A DNA stretch of 64,000 nt, taken from the NCBI GenBank assembly GCA_963575745.1, contig CAUYUJ010012213.1:66001-130000 (forward strand), written 5' to 3'. Source of the stretch: Prorocentrum cordatum (lineage: Eukaryota > Sar > Dinophyceae > Prorocentrales > Prorocentraceae). The position numbers and the translations under genes were made by a program. Shown here piece after piece: positions 10,566 through 18,882 of this stretch (its first letter is position 1; each line of letters begins with the position of its first letter). Under the pieces are notes generated by a model. It ran no database searches and was not told the origin of the DNA. It saw nothing but the letters and a program-made list of their open reading frames with translations.

Positions 10566-11697
10566 TTGGCAAGTCAACTCAACGTCCTTTTTTTCTGCCA
10601 GGCTGGGTGGCTCCGGGGCCCTGGGGGTGTCGGGCCGGACGACAGGGTTTGATGCGTACGGCTGGTATGGGCGCCATCTAGCCCCTCTGTCAGAAAAAGG
10701 GTTTTGTGGGGCAGAATTGAGAACCCCCTCTGTGAGAGAAGGGGTCGTCGTCCTGTTCGCCCTCCCTCAGCTTTCATCGCTCCCCCTCCCTTTGCGTCGC
10801 CATCTCGATTTCCTTCCTGCTCGCTCCACCATCGTCTTCGCCGTCCTCCTTCCATAATTTTCGTTTCCTCCTTCTGTTTGTATCGCATATCCTTCTGTTA
10901 TTTCGTCTTGAGTGCCTGTGTCTATCATTACATATGCTGTTCCCTTCTCCTCTATGTTGCTGCCCCTTTGCTGTCGTCGCTCGCCGCCGTCTTTTGTTCA
11001 AATCACCCCGCGCGCGGGATCGCTCGCGATCAACGGTGAGATCATGCCGCTCGCGGCTTGATTTTCTAGCAATGAGCGGAAACGCATTGGGTGGCGCGAA
11101 AGGATCGTGGTCCAGCTGTGGCGATTGGTGGGAACTCGAAGCGTTTGAGCGTTTTCCGAACTTTCTTCACCTGGTGCGGCCGCCTCGCGCGGATTTGGGT
11201 CAGAGTGACGGGCGCGTGACGTTTCGTTTTCACGCCGACGCGGGTGTGCAGCGCATTTTTCGGTTCGGCCACCGCAGAGAGAAACGAATGTCGACGCCTT
11301 CTCAGGGACCCCGCGGCAGCGGGGCCTGGGTGTCTGCGGCGGCATGAGGCAACGACCCTACTGGCATCGCCCGCTTTTACGGGCGTCGACGGGCGCGACG
11401 AGGGGGGGTCCATATTTGGATGCCCTTCCTGGGCCTGAGCGCGGCTCGCCCCAACAGGGGCTTGCAATGCATGTTGGAAGCGTCGGCACAGCAGGTCGCC
11501 AGAGCACGACGAGCACGCTGCAGGCCCGCAGAGAAGCAGGGCGGCACTCCTGCAGCAGAGCAGATAAGCAGTCCTGCAGCACGGCGGGCGATGCCCGGGG
11601 CTGGGGGCCGGCGACCGTGATCGAAGAATCTTAGGCTGCGTGAGCGTGAACCTTCGGTTCTCCGCGCGGGCTTCTCGCATCGGCGTTGGACCCCCCT
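10566..11697. other. No gene recognised
   Basis: A plus-strand frame 10934-11347 and a minus-strand frame 11066-11830 are open, with no familiar domain. The plus frame contains WWELEAFERFPNFLHLVRPP from about 11124, which is not low complexity, but nothing identifies it. Confidence 0.3.
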
Positions 11698-11718
11698 GGC
11701 GGCGCCTCCGGCGCCGCC
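11698..11718. repeat. Perfect GC hairpin
   Basis: GGCGGCGCC, a TCC loop, then GGCGCCGCC: 9-base arms with no mismatch. It sits just outside the foldback element that follows. Confidence 0.7.
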
Positions 11719-11767
11719 CCTTGCGCGCTCCGCTTTCTGGGGGGGGGGTCCAGCGCAGATCAGATCC

Positions 11768-11980
11768 ATGAAATTCGGGCCGGGCGAAAGGGGGGGATTG
11801 GGAAAGGGGGGGGTACGAAATTTGCTGCATGCAGCTGGTTTCGGCCTCACCGAGGGGCCCATTCCTCGATACATAGCCGCCTCCGGCGCCGGGAGGCGCC
11901 GGGAAAATCAGCTACGTGAGCTGATTCTCAAACCCCCCCTTTGCTATCCCCCCCTTTCGCCCGACCCGAGAAATCCGCGC
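11768..11980. mobile_element. Foldback (inverted-repeat) element, about 210 bp
   Basis: The left arm (about 11768-11815) and the reverse complement of the right arm (about 11930-11978) share TCGGGYCGGGCGAAAGGGG, then GGGAT, then AAAGGGGGGG. The interior has further symmetry: GCTGCATGCAGC at 11824-11835, and AATCAGCT and AGCTGATT separated by five bases at 11906-11926. It has no coding capacity. It fits a MITE-like or foldback insertion, but target-site duplications were not identified. Confidence 0.5.
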
Positions 11981-12414
11981 GAGCATCCGAGGTTATGTTT
12001 ATGCTACGTGCTTTTTCTCTGCGTGACGTGGGCGGCACTCGCGCGAACCCTTCGCGCGCGGAAGAGTTGCGGGAGGCCCGCAACACATGCGCGCGTGGCA
12101 AGCAAGCGGCGCGGCACGCGCTGAGTGGGCTGCAGTGAAGTCGACGAATGCGTCTTCGGAGCGCGCTCAACAGTGGACGTCCCTCCGGACCGCGAGAAAA
12201 TGTTGGCATTGCGAATTCCGCGCGGCATGCTCAATCAGAGAAGCCTTGCAATGTTAGGCGAACGCATGTATCGAGGGTCTGGATATGAGGGGATCTTCGG
12301 ATACCTCCTCAGCACTTCAGCCTGCGCCCGCTCCCGCTCCCATTCGTCATCGTCGCCCGTTTCCTTTCCTCCGTCCCCGCCTCCCCTGCCTACTCATCCA
12401 CGCGCGCCCTGCGA
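11981..12414. other. No gene recognised
   Basis: Short frames on both strands, none with a recognisable domain. Confidence 0.35.
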
Positions 12415-13205
12415 GGAGGTGGGGGAGGAGGAGGAGGAGGAGGAGGAGGTGGAGGAGGAGGCGGAGGCGGAGGCGGAGGCGGAGGCGGAGGCGGAGGCGG
12501 AGGTGGAGGTGGAGGCGGAGGCGGAGGAGGAGGAGGAGGAGGCGGAGGAGGAGGAGGAGGAATAATAATAATACTAATAATAATATTAATACTACTACTA
12601 CTAATAATACTGATAATAAGAAACATAATAATACTAATAAGACGAATCAGACGAAGGAGACGAAGAAGAAGACGAAGACGACGAATAATAATAATAATAA
12701 TATTGCAAATAATACGAATAATACTGCTACTAATACTAAACGACGAAGAATAATAATAAGTATAATCATAAGAATATTATTAAGAATATTACACTAATAA
12801 GAATACTATTCCGAATAGGAATAATACGAATAAGAAGAAGACGAAGACGAGGAGGAGGAGGAGGAGGACGAGGAGGAGGAGGAGGAGGAGGAGGAGGAGG
12901 AGGGGGAGGAGGAGGGGAGGAGGAGGAGGAGGAGGAGGCGGAGGAGGAGGAGGTGGAGGAGGAGGAGGAGGAGGAGAAGGCGGAGGAGGAGCAGGAGGAG
13001 GAGGACGAGGAGGAGGAGGAGAAGGAGGAGGAGGAGTAGGAGGAGTAGGAAGAAAAGGGGCATGGGAAGAGGAGGAGGAGGACAAAGAGGAAAAGGAGGA
13101 GGAGGCGGCATAGGAGGAGGAGGAGCAGGAGGAGGAGGATGAGAAGGAGGAGGGGGAGGAGGAGGAGGATGAGGATGAGGAGGAGGAGGACGAGGACGAG
13201 GACAA
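12415..13205. repeat. GGA/GGC microsatellites flanking an AAT-type block
   Basis: 12415-12560 is GGA/GGC triplets. 12560-12830 changes abruptly to AAT/ACT/ATA triplets. 12838-13205 returns to GGA/GAG. Predicted poly-Arg, poly-Pro and Asn/Thr-rich frames are repeat translations. Confidence 0.9.
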
Positions 13206-13640
13206 AAAAGAAGAACCATACGGATTATAATACTCATTTGAAACATACATTTGTGAATTCGATACATCCTCAGACGATTAGGACGCATACTGTGAAGAAG
13301 AAAAAACGAACAACACTACAAATAATTGCCAATCAGAACCATAAACTATGAATGGTAAGTCGACCACGAATCATAATACTACTCAGAAACATACGAATAA
13401 TCATACAATCGCATGTAATACGGGCACAGTAATAATATTGAGGACACGACGAATACTTATTATAATACGTTGGATGCTGATAATACCAATAAGAAGAAAC
13501 ATACGATTAATACTACGACAAATAAGGACACGATTCTTACGATTGATACTCATCGTAATAGCAATCAGCAGACTAGTACGAATCACGTGATTAATACGAC
13601 TGTATCTAAGAATAATAATACGACTAATACAACTATTTCC
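13206..13640. repeat. AT-rich degenerate triplet block
   Basis: Sequence made largely of AAT, ACT, ACG, AAG and ATA triplets, much more AT-rich than its surroundings. One plus frame is Asn/Thr-rich. It resembles 24601-25800 in composition and in lying next to a GGA array. Confidence 0.6.
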
Positions 13641-13755
13641 CTACCTAGGCTCTGTCTAGAAGGGTTCTTACTCTCTGGGCTTCAAGGGGCCGGGCAGTGG
13701 AAAGCGTCCCGGGCGGTTCCCCCAGTATCCGCCCCGCGGTTCCCCCGGTTCCGTC

Positions 13756-14262
13756 CCCTTAGCTTAGCGTTGCTTATCTCATCTTAACTTAGTTTATTAC
13801 ATCTTAGCTTAGCTAAGCTTCATATAAGCTCAGGTTTATCTTAGCTTAGCTTACCTTCATCTTAGCTTCGCTGAGCTTTAGCATAGCAGAGCACAGCATA
13901 GCATAGCATAGCGTAACATAGCATAGCGCAGGACATCATATCACCGCATAGCCCAGCACAGCATAGCATAGCGCAGCATAGCATTGCATAGCATAGCATA
14001 GCGCAGCACAGCACAGCACATCATAGCACAGCGCAGCAGAACATAGCACAGCATAGCATAGCATAGCGCAGCTTAGCATAGCATATCATATCATAGCTTA
14101 GCATAACACAGCGCAGCATGCCATATCATATCCCAGCATATTATAGCATAACATAGCATAACATACCATAGCGCAGCATGCCATATCATACCATATCATA
14201 TCATATCATAGCATAGTATAGCGCAGCATAGCATGGCATAGCATAGCATAGCATAGCAACTA
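13756..14262. repeat. Pentanucleotide array (AGCAT / AGCTT family)
   Basis: It begins as TTAGC/CTTAG units (13756-13880) and passes gradually into ATAGC/ACAGC units through about 14262. Frames are interrupted by TAG. It is clearly distinct from the triplet repeats around it. Confidence 0.9.
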
Positions 14263-14559
14263 CGGCTGCTTTCCAAGGGGCTCCAACTTCTAGGTAGGGT
14301 CGCACGGGGGTAACCCGAACACGGCATACGAATACGAATACTCATCATAAGTCAGTTGATGCTAGTTATAATATTAAGACTAATAAGAATCTTATCACGA
14401 TTACGAATATTCATAATACTAACACGAGAACACAACAACACAACAACATAGGAGGGGGAGGAGGGACATGAGGGGGAGGGGTAGGGGGGGGGAGAATGAG
14501 GAGGAGGAGGAGTAGGAGAAGAAGCAGAGGGTTTGGCCTGAGATCCCTGAGGGCACACC
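14263..14559. other. Spacer before the LINE
   Basis: Contains a short AT-rich triplet block (about 14330-14450, like 13206-13640) and a G-rich block (14450-14520). No gene is seen. Confidence 0.4.
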
Positions 14560-14782
14560 CGATACTGAACTACCCTCCAGGCCGAACCCCTTGCGCGTGC
14601 TCTTCTGAGCGCCTCGATATTCAATTTTTTGTTTTTCTCTCTCTCTCTCTCTCTCTTCTGCGGCCACCCAGAGGGAGCCAGAGGCAGCTTGGCACCGCAG
14701 GGCGCGGGCCAGGCGCCATCAGGCTCGGTTGCTGCTATCACTCGCTTCAGCCCGACGACTTCTGGACGGGCATCACAGTTCG

Positions 14783-16372
14783 ATGGTGTTCGCGGGACGC
14801 AAGGGGTCATGCAAGTGCGGGCAGAGAGTGCCGTTCCATTTCAAGTGGTGCAACAATTGTGGCGCCAAGTGGCAAGGGCAGCAGTACGATCGCTCTCAGG
14901 AGCCGCCGTGGCGCCGTCGCGATGCCTCGCGTGGTGCGCCAGACGCCGCCAGAGATCGCTCGAGAGGTGCCCTCGACAGCGAGATCAGGCAGCTGATCGC
15001 GGCGACCCCCCCGGCAAGCCTTGCCCAGGCGCAGCAGCACCCGCAGTTCTCTCCGCCCAAGCCAGAGACCTCGACCCACGAGGCCTACAGGGCGGAGGCT
15101 CGCAAGAGGCTCTACAGCCTGGCCCAGCTCGCCGTTTCGGCGCGTGCGCTGGGCAAGGACGACGACGATGTATTGTTCGACATGTCCGTGGTAAAGTACA
15201 GCTTGATGATGCTGCAAGAACCCCACAAGCGAGTGTCAGAGACGCGCCACAAACGCGATCAGGCCAAGGAAAAGCTGGACGCAATCAAAGGCAAGATCCG
15301 CGCCCTGACGCAGCAGGAGATGATGGCCAAGAAGGAGTTGGCACAACTCGAGGATTGCCTCGAGCAGCTCGAGAGCGAGGTCCAGGACCTAGACGAGGAC
15401 TGGGCCGAGGGCGCCGTCGAGGATCCCTACCTACAGGCTCCAGCTGGCGCCGCGGCAGGCGCTGGCTCGTGTGCTGGTGCGCAGCCCTGGCCTGCCGCGA
15501 GCTCGGGCGACGGCATGCAGCACATGATGATGCAGATGCAGGCGCAGCAGCAGATGATGATGCAGCAGCAGCAGCAGGCTTTCGAGTCCATGATGTCCCA
15601 GATGTGCCAGCGCATGCAAGGCATGTCCGTGGGTGGCAGCGCTGTGGGGTTTCCTATGGCGGCGGCTGCGCCGCCTACCCAGCTCACGGGGCATCCTACG
15701 CCACCCTGGCCCACGACTAAGGAGCCTCTGATACCTGGGCCACCCTTCTCGGTCACGGGCAAGGGCTCGGGCAAGGACGGCAAGGACAAGGGCAAGGACA
15801 GGCTGCTGGATGGCGCACCTTACCCCATCTCGGCCACGGTTCCTATGTCAGCAGCTTCGGGCGGTGGCAGCGCCCCCACTCAGATCTACTCGGACACGCA
15901 GCAGGCCAGGGAGCAGCTGGACTTCCTCCTCAACTCGCAGGGCATCGCCTACATGGACAAGCTGAGGGCCCAGGGGATGGCGGCTGCGGCGGCGGCGGGG
16001 CCTCCTGCAGGTGGCACGGAGGCGACCGCCCATGGTGGGGCATCGGCGGCGGCGGAGGCCACGGCCGCGGCTGGGGCATCGGCAGCTGGCGCGACAATGC
16101 CCGTGGCGGCGGCGGCGGGTGGCTCTGCGGCTGCTACGACTGGCGAGGTGCGACAGGTGGAGGAGTTCGAGCTGTCGCCGACGTCGCCAGCGAACTCGCA
16201 GGTGGCAGCGGAGCAGGCGCTGCGCCTCAGGACGGCGATGGAGGCGGCGCACCCCGCGTGCGAGCTGCCTTCGCTGCCGCTCCCGCGCCCGCGGGCTCCG
16301 GAGGCCAACGCGCCCAATGCCAGGGCGAACAAGTACCAGTGCGTGGACAACGAGCTGGAGGGCGGCCGCTAG
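14783..16372 (+). CDS. LINE ORF1 protein: zinc ribbon, coiled coil, Gln/Met-rich
   Basis: A 529-residue frame from ATG 14783 (the frame is open 18 codons further upstream, to an ATG at 14729). Near the N-terminus it has SCKCGQRVPFHFKWCNNCG, a C-x-C ... C-x2-C zinc ribbon. It then has an Arg-rich stretch, a charged helical region (around KRDQAKEKLDAIKGKIRAL, followed by Glu-rich heptads) likely to form a coiled coil, and a Met/Gln-rich segment (MMMQMQAQQQMMMQQQQQ). The tail is Ala-rich. In LINEs, ORF1 proteins bind RNA and form the ribonucleoprotein particle. The frame is intact, unlike the downstream ORFs. The family assignment comes from position and architecture rather than a recognised sequence match. 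Confidence 0.7.
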   Translation: MVFAGRKGSCKCGQRVPFHFKWCNNCGAKWQGQQYDRSQEPPWRRRDASRGAPDAARDRSRGALDSEIRQLIAATPPASLAQAQQHPQFSPPKPETSTHEAYRAEARKRLYSLAQLAVSARALGKDDDDVLFDMSVVKYSLMMLQEPHKRVSETRHKRDQAKEKLDAIKGKIRALTQQEMMAKKELAQLEDCLEQLESEVQDLDEDWAEGAVEDPYLQAPAGAAAGAGSCAGAQPWPAASSGDGMQHMMMQMQAQQQMMMQQQQQAFESMMSQMCQRMQGMSVGGSAVGFPMAAAAPPTQLTGHPTPPWPTTKEPLIPGPPFSVTGKGSGKDGKDKGKDRLLDGAPYPISATVPMSAASGGGSAPTQIYSDTQQAREQLDFLLNSQGIAYMDKLRAQGMAAAAAAGPPAGGTEATAHGGASAAAEATAAAGASAAGATMPVAAAAGGSAAATTGEVRQVEEFELSPTSPANSQVAAEQALRLRTAMEAAHPACELPSLPLPRPRAPEANAPNARANKYQCVDNELEGGR

Positions 16373-16482
16373 GGGTGAGCCGCCGCTCTGTAGGCTCGGG
16401 GGAGCCCCAGCCTATACATAACAATTTTCAGGGATGTTTACCATCGTTTTCTGTTGTCACTGCTCTTTCTGCTACCCCTCGC

Positions 16483-17535
16483 ATGCTGGGCCTGGCCAGG
16501 GATTCGGAGCCGGGGTCCCAATACTTCCCCCCCTCGTTTCCTCGGAGGTCCTTGTCCCCCCCCTCCCCACGCGTGGAAAATACGAGGGGTAGGCGCGCCG
16601 TGGCTTGCCAGGTCGCGGAAGCCACAAGTATTGTAGATCTCACCGAGGGCTCCCCCAGCCACCTTTTCCAAGGGGCTGTGTGCCCACTCGCAAGCAAGGT
16701 CGTTCGATTTGATTGTAAGCCTGAGGTTAGGGAGTGTAACCCAGCAGCTGATTATAGTGTTTCAAGCGTTACCGGATTAGAGCAAAGCCTTAGAGCCAGC
16801 AAGCCTAAGGATTGCAGCAACGTTGCATTTAACTTTATTGGGCCACAGCCTGTCAGTCCCAGTCTAGCTCCTAAGCCTGCCATTGCCTCGACCGAGGGGG
16901 GCTCCCGGGGGTCTGGTGGAGGATTGGGGCAGATCAAGGTGGGTGTCTGGGACGATGGTACGCTTCTTGACACCATCTTAGACTCTCTCGGGTTCGATCT
17001 GGCTCATGATATCCCCCATGATCTTGAGCCGCCTGCCCGGTGTGCTCTTGATAACGTGCCTCTGGCTGTGATCCAGGGGGGAAGTCTGTCTTCTGTGCAC
17101 ATCTACACCGATGGTTCGCTCTTTCGGAAACAGGGCCGAGCCGCCTGGGCCTTTTGCGTCGTTGGGAAGTGCGATGCTGGTCTCTTGTACTTGGGGGGAG
17201 CCTGGGGGTGCCTCCAAGATACCAATTCTATGGGGCTTGCCGTCGAGCATGCCTCCAGCACGACGCTCGAGTTGATGGCCATCGTCTGGGCCGCCATCTG
17301 GGCTCTCCCCCTGCCCTCGCACCTCGTCGTCACGCTGGAGTCCGACTCGAAAAGTGCTCTCGACGGGGCGCAGCTCCTGTCGTCGCCCAAAAGATCTCGG
17401 GCTCGTCGCTCTCGCGTCTGCTCTGTGGGAGCTGGTTGGTCAAAAGTTTGCCTTCTCGGGTGGGCATGTCAAAGCCCACTGCCACCATCCTTGGAATGCG
17501 ATGGCGGACAACCTCGCCAAGAGTGCCGCTCTTGA
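16483..17535 (+). CDS. LINE ORF2 N-terminal part: RNase H domain (frameshifted)
   Basis: Frame from ATG 16483; open upstream to 16258, overlapping ORF1. After about 200 poorly defined residues comes an RNase H fold: IYTDGS with catalytic Asp (codon 17110), TLELMAI with Glu (17269) and LESDSKSAL with Asp (17344). The last motif lies in the +1-shifted frame (17354-17938) as FSGGHVKAHCHHPWNAMADN, with His (17465) and Asp (17507). The join falls at about 17375-17395, where SSPK in one frame becomes RRPKDLGLVA in the other. All four RNase H acidic/His positions are therefore present, but split by a frameshift. RNase H degrades the RNA strand of the RNA/DNA hybrid during retrotransposition. Confidence 0.8.
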   Translation: MLGLARDSEPGSQYFPPSFPRRSLSPPSPRVENTRGRRAVACQVAEATSIVDLTEGSPSHLFQGAVCPLASKVVRFDCKPEVRECNPAADYSVSSVTGLEQSLRASKPKDCSNVAFNFIGPQPVSPSLAPKPAIASTEGGSRGSGGGLGQIKVGVWDDGTLLDTILDSLGFDLAHDIPHDLEPPARCALDNVPLAVIQGGSLSSVHIYTDGSLFRKQGRAAWAFCVVGKCDAGLLYLGGAWGCLQDTNSMGLAVEHASSTTLELMAIVWAAIWALPLPSHLVVTLESDSKSALDGAQLLSSPKRSRARRSRVCSVGAGWSKVCLLGWACQSPLPPSLECDGGQPRQECRS

Positions 17536-17580
17536 CTACCTCCCCCCTATTCCCTTCCCCAGCGAGCTTGTGCAAGCTGT

Positions 17581-18882
17581 TTGCTGCAAGGATTCCACCA
17601 GTTGGGAGTGGCTGGTGGGGGCCACGAGGGACAGCCATGCCTACCCACCCCTGGTCGATGGGGCCTTTGTCTCCCCCCCCTCGTTGCTCGGGTGGACAGT
17701 ATCGAGGGAGCGGCGCCTGTCGCCGTCAAAGGGGAGGCCCGCGTTAGCATTCGCCTTGCTCAGTTCAACGTTCAGAGCTTCCGAGAGGACCATAGGAAGG
17801 GCACCCAGGGGGTTCAGAGGCTCAACCGTCTGGAAGTGCTCAAGGCTCAGTTCATTGATGAACAATTCTCCATCGTGGGGCTGCAAGAAGCTCGAAACGA
17901 GCAGGGTCTGCGCATTGTTGGGGGCAACCAGTTTTTAGTGATATCGAGCGGGCATCTCGATTTCAATCTAGGCGTCGATTTCTGGCTCGACCTCAGCAGG
18001 CCGTACGCCACCAGGGGTGACCGTGAATTCAGGTTCAGTCGCGACCATTGCCGTGTTGTGTACCAGGACCCCAGGACGCTTCTGGGTCGCATTTCTGCCC
18101 CTCACTTCTTTCACACTGTGCTGGTGGGTCACGCCCCCCACTCCAGGGCCAAGGAGGGGGATGAAGATGCCTTCTGGGATCAGCTCGGCAGGTTGACCTC
18201 TCAGCACTCGGTCCCCCTGGGCTTCCTGGACGCCAGCGGGCGGACCGGCTCTGTTATCACCCCCTGGATTGGCAACGCCGCGGGGTCCCAGGATGAGGAT
18301 GATAACGGCAGGTCGCTGCACAAGTGGCTTGCTGGAGCGAGGCTGCACGCTCTCAATGCCCTTCACCGCGACCCCTACGCCGCCGCGTGGGTGAGCCGAT
18401 CGGGGCAGGGGCACCAGATTGATTACATTCTTGTGTCTGAGCAGCTGCTTGCCACTATGTATGATGTAAGAGTGGTTGTTGACGTCGATCATGCCAGAGA
18501 GCATGACGATCACCTTCTCATTGCTGCGCGAGGCGCGTGGCAGGGCACGGGGGGCTCTAGGGTGCAGGGTCTCCAGCCGCGTCTTGATCACGTTAAGCTG
18601 AGTAGCCCTGTGTGCGGGGCTCGGTTTAGGGCCCAGTTGAGCAGCATGCCTCTCCCCAGCTGGGACATGGAAATCAACCAGCACCTCAACGATGCCAATG
18701 AGGCTGTGTGGGCCGCTGCCAGGGACTGCTTTGCCAGGGATAAGCAGGGGGCGCGCAAGCCTTATCTCCCCCCCAGCACGCTCTCGCTTGTCAGAGTCCG
18801 TCGTGCCATCCGTCGTGTCTTGCACCTTGTCCAAAATGGAAGGGAAGGGTCAGGCTGCTGCTTCTGCCCTGCCTGCCGTTGA
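17581..18882 (+). CDS. LINE ORF2 central part: APE-type endonuclease
   Basis: A 433-residue frame whose first 50 residues are not part of the domain; the biologically correct entry is by frameshift from the RNase H frame at the C8 run at 17672. Endonuclease/exonuclease/phosphatase motifs in order: LAQFNVQSF (Asn codon 17767), IVGLQEAR (catalytic Glu 17887), LVGHAPHS, GFLDASGRTG, HQIDYILVS (Asp 18421) and HDDHLLIAARG (catalytic His 18511). In LINEs this enzyme nicks the target DNA to prime reverse transcription. After the domain comes a linker with YLPPSTLSLVRVRRAIRR, and the frame ends at TGA 18882 while the RT frame has already opened. Confidence 0.85.
   Translation: MLQGFHQLGVAGGGHEGQPCLPTPGRWGLCLPPLVARVDSIEGAAPVAVKGEARVSIRLAQFNVQSFREDHRKGTQGVQRLNRLEVLKAQFIDEQFSIVGLQEARNEQGLRIVGGNQFLVISSGHLDFNLGVDFWLDLSRPYATRGDREFRFSRDHCRVVYQDPRTLLGRISAPHFFHTVLVGHAPHSRAKEGDEDAFWDQLGRLTSQHSVPLGFLDASGRTGSVITPWIGNAAGSQDEDDNGRSLHKWLAGARLHALNALHRDPYAAAWVSRSGQGHQIDYILVSEQLLATMYDVRVVVDVDHAREHDDHLLIAARGAWQGTGGSRVQGLQPRLDHVKLSSPVCGARFRAQLSSMPLPSWDMEINQHLNDANEAVWAAARDCFARDKQGARKPYLPPSTLSLVRVRRAIRRVLHLVQNGREGSGCCFCPACR

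Noticed and set aside
9007-10681. Long plus- and minus-strand ORFs with poly-Met, poly-Asp, poly-His or poly-Ile
   Set aside because: They are translations of the (GAT)n array in successive frames; no non-repeat domain belongs to them.
13756-13900. Telomeric repeat
   Set aside because: The TTAGC-type pentamers are not the TTTAGGG-type repeat expected for dinoflagellate telomeres, and the unit drifts to ATAGC/ACAGC.
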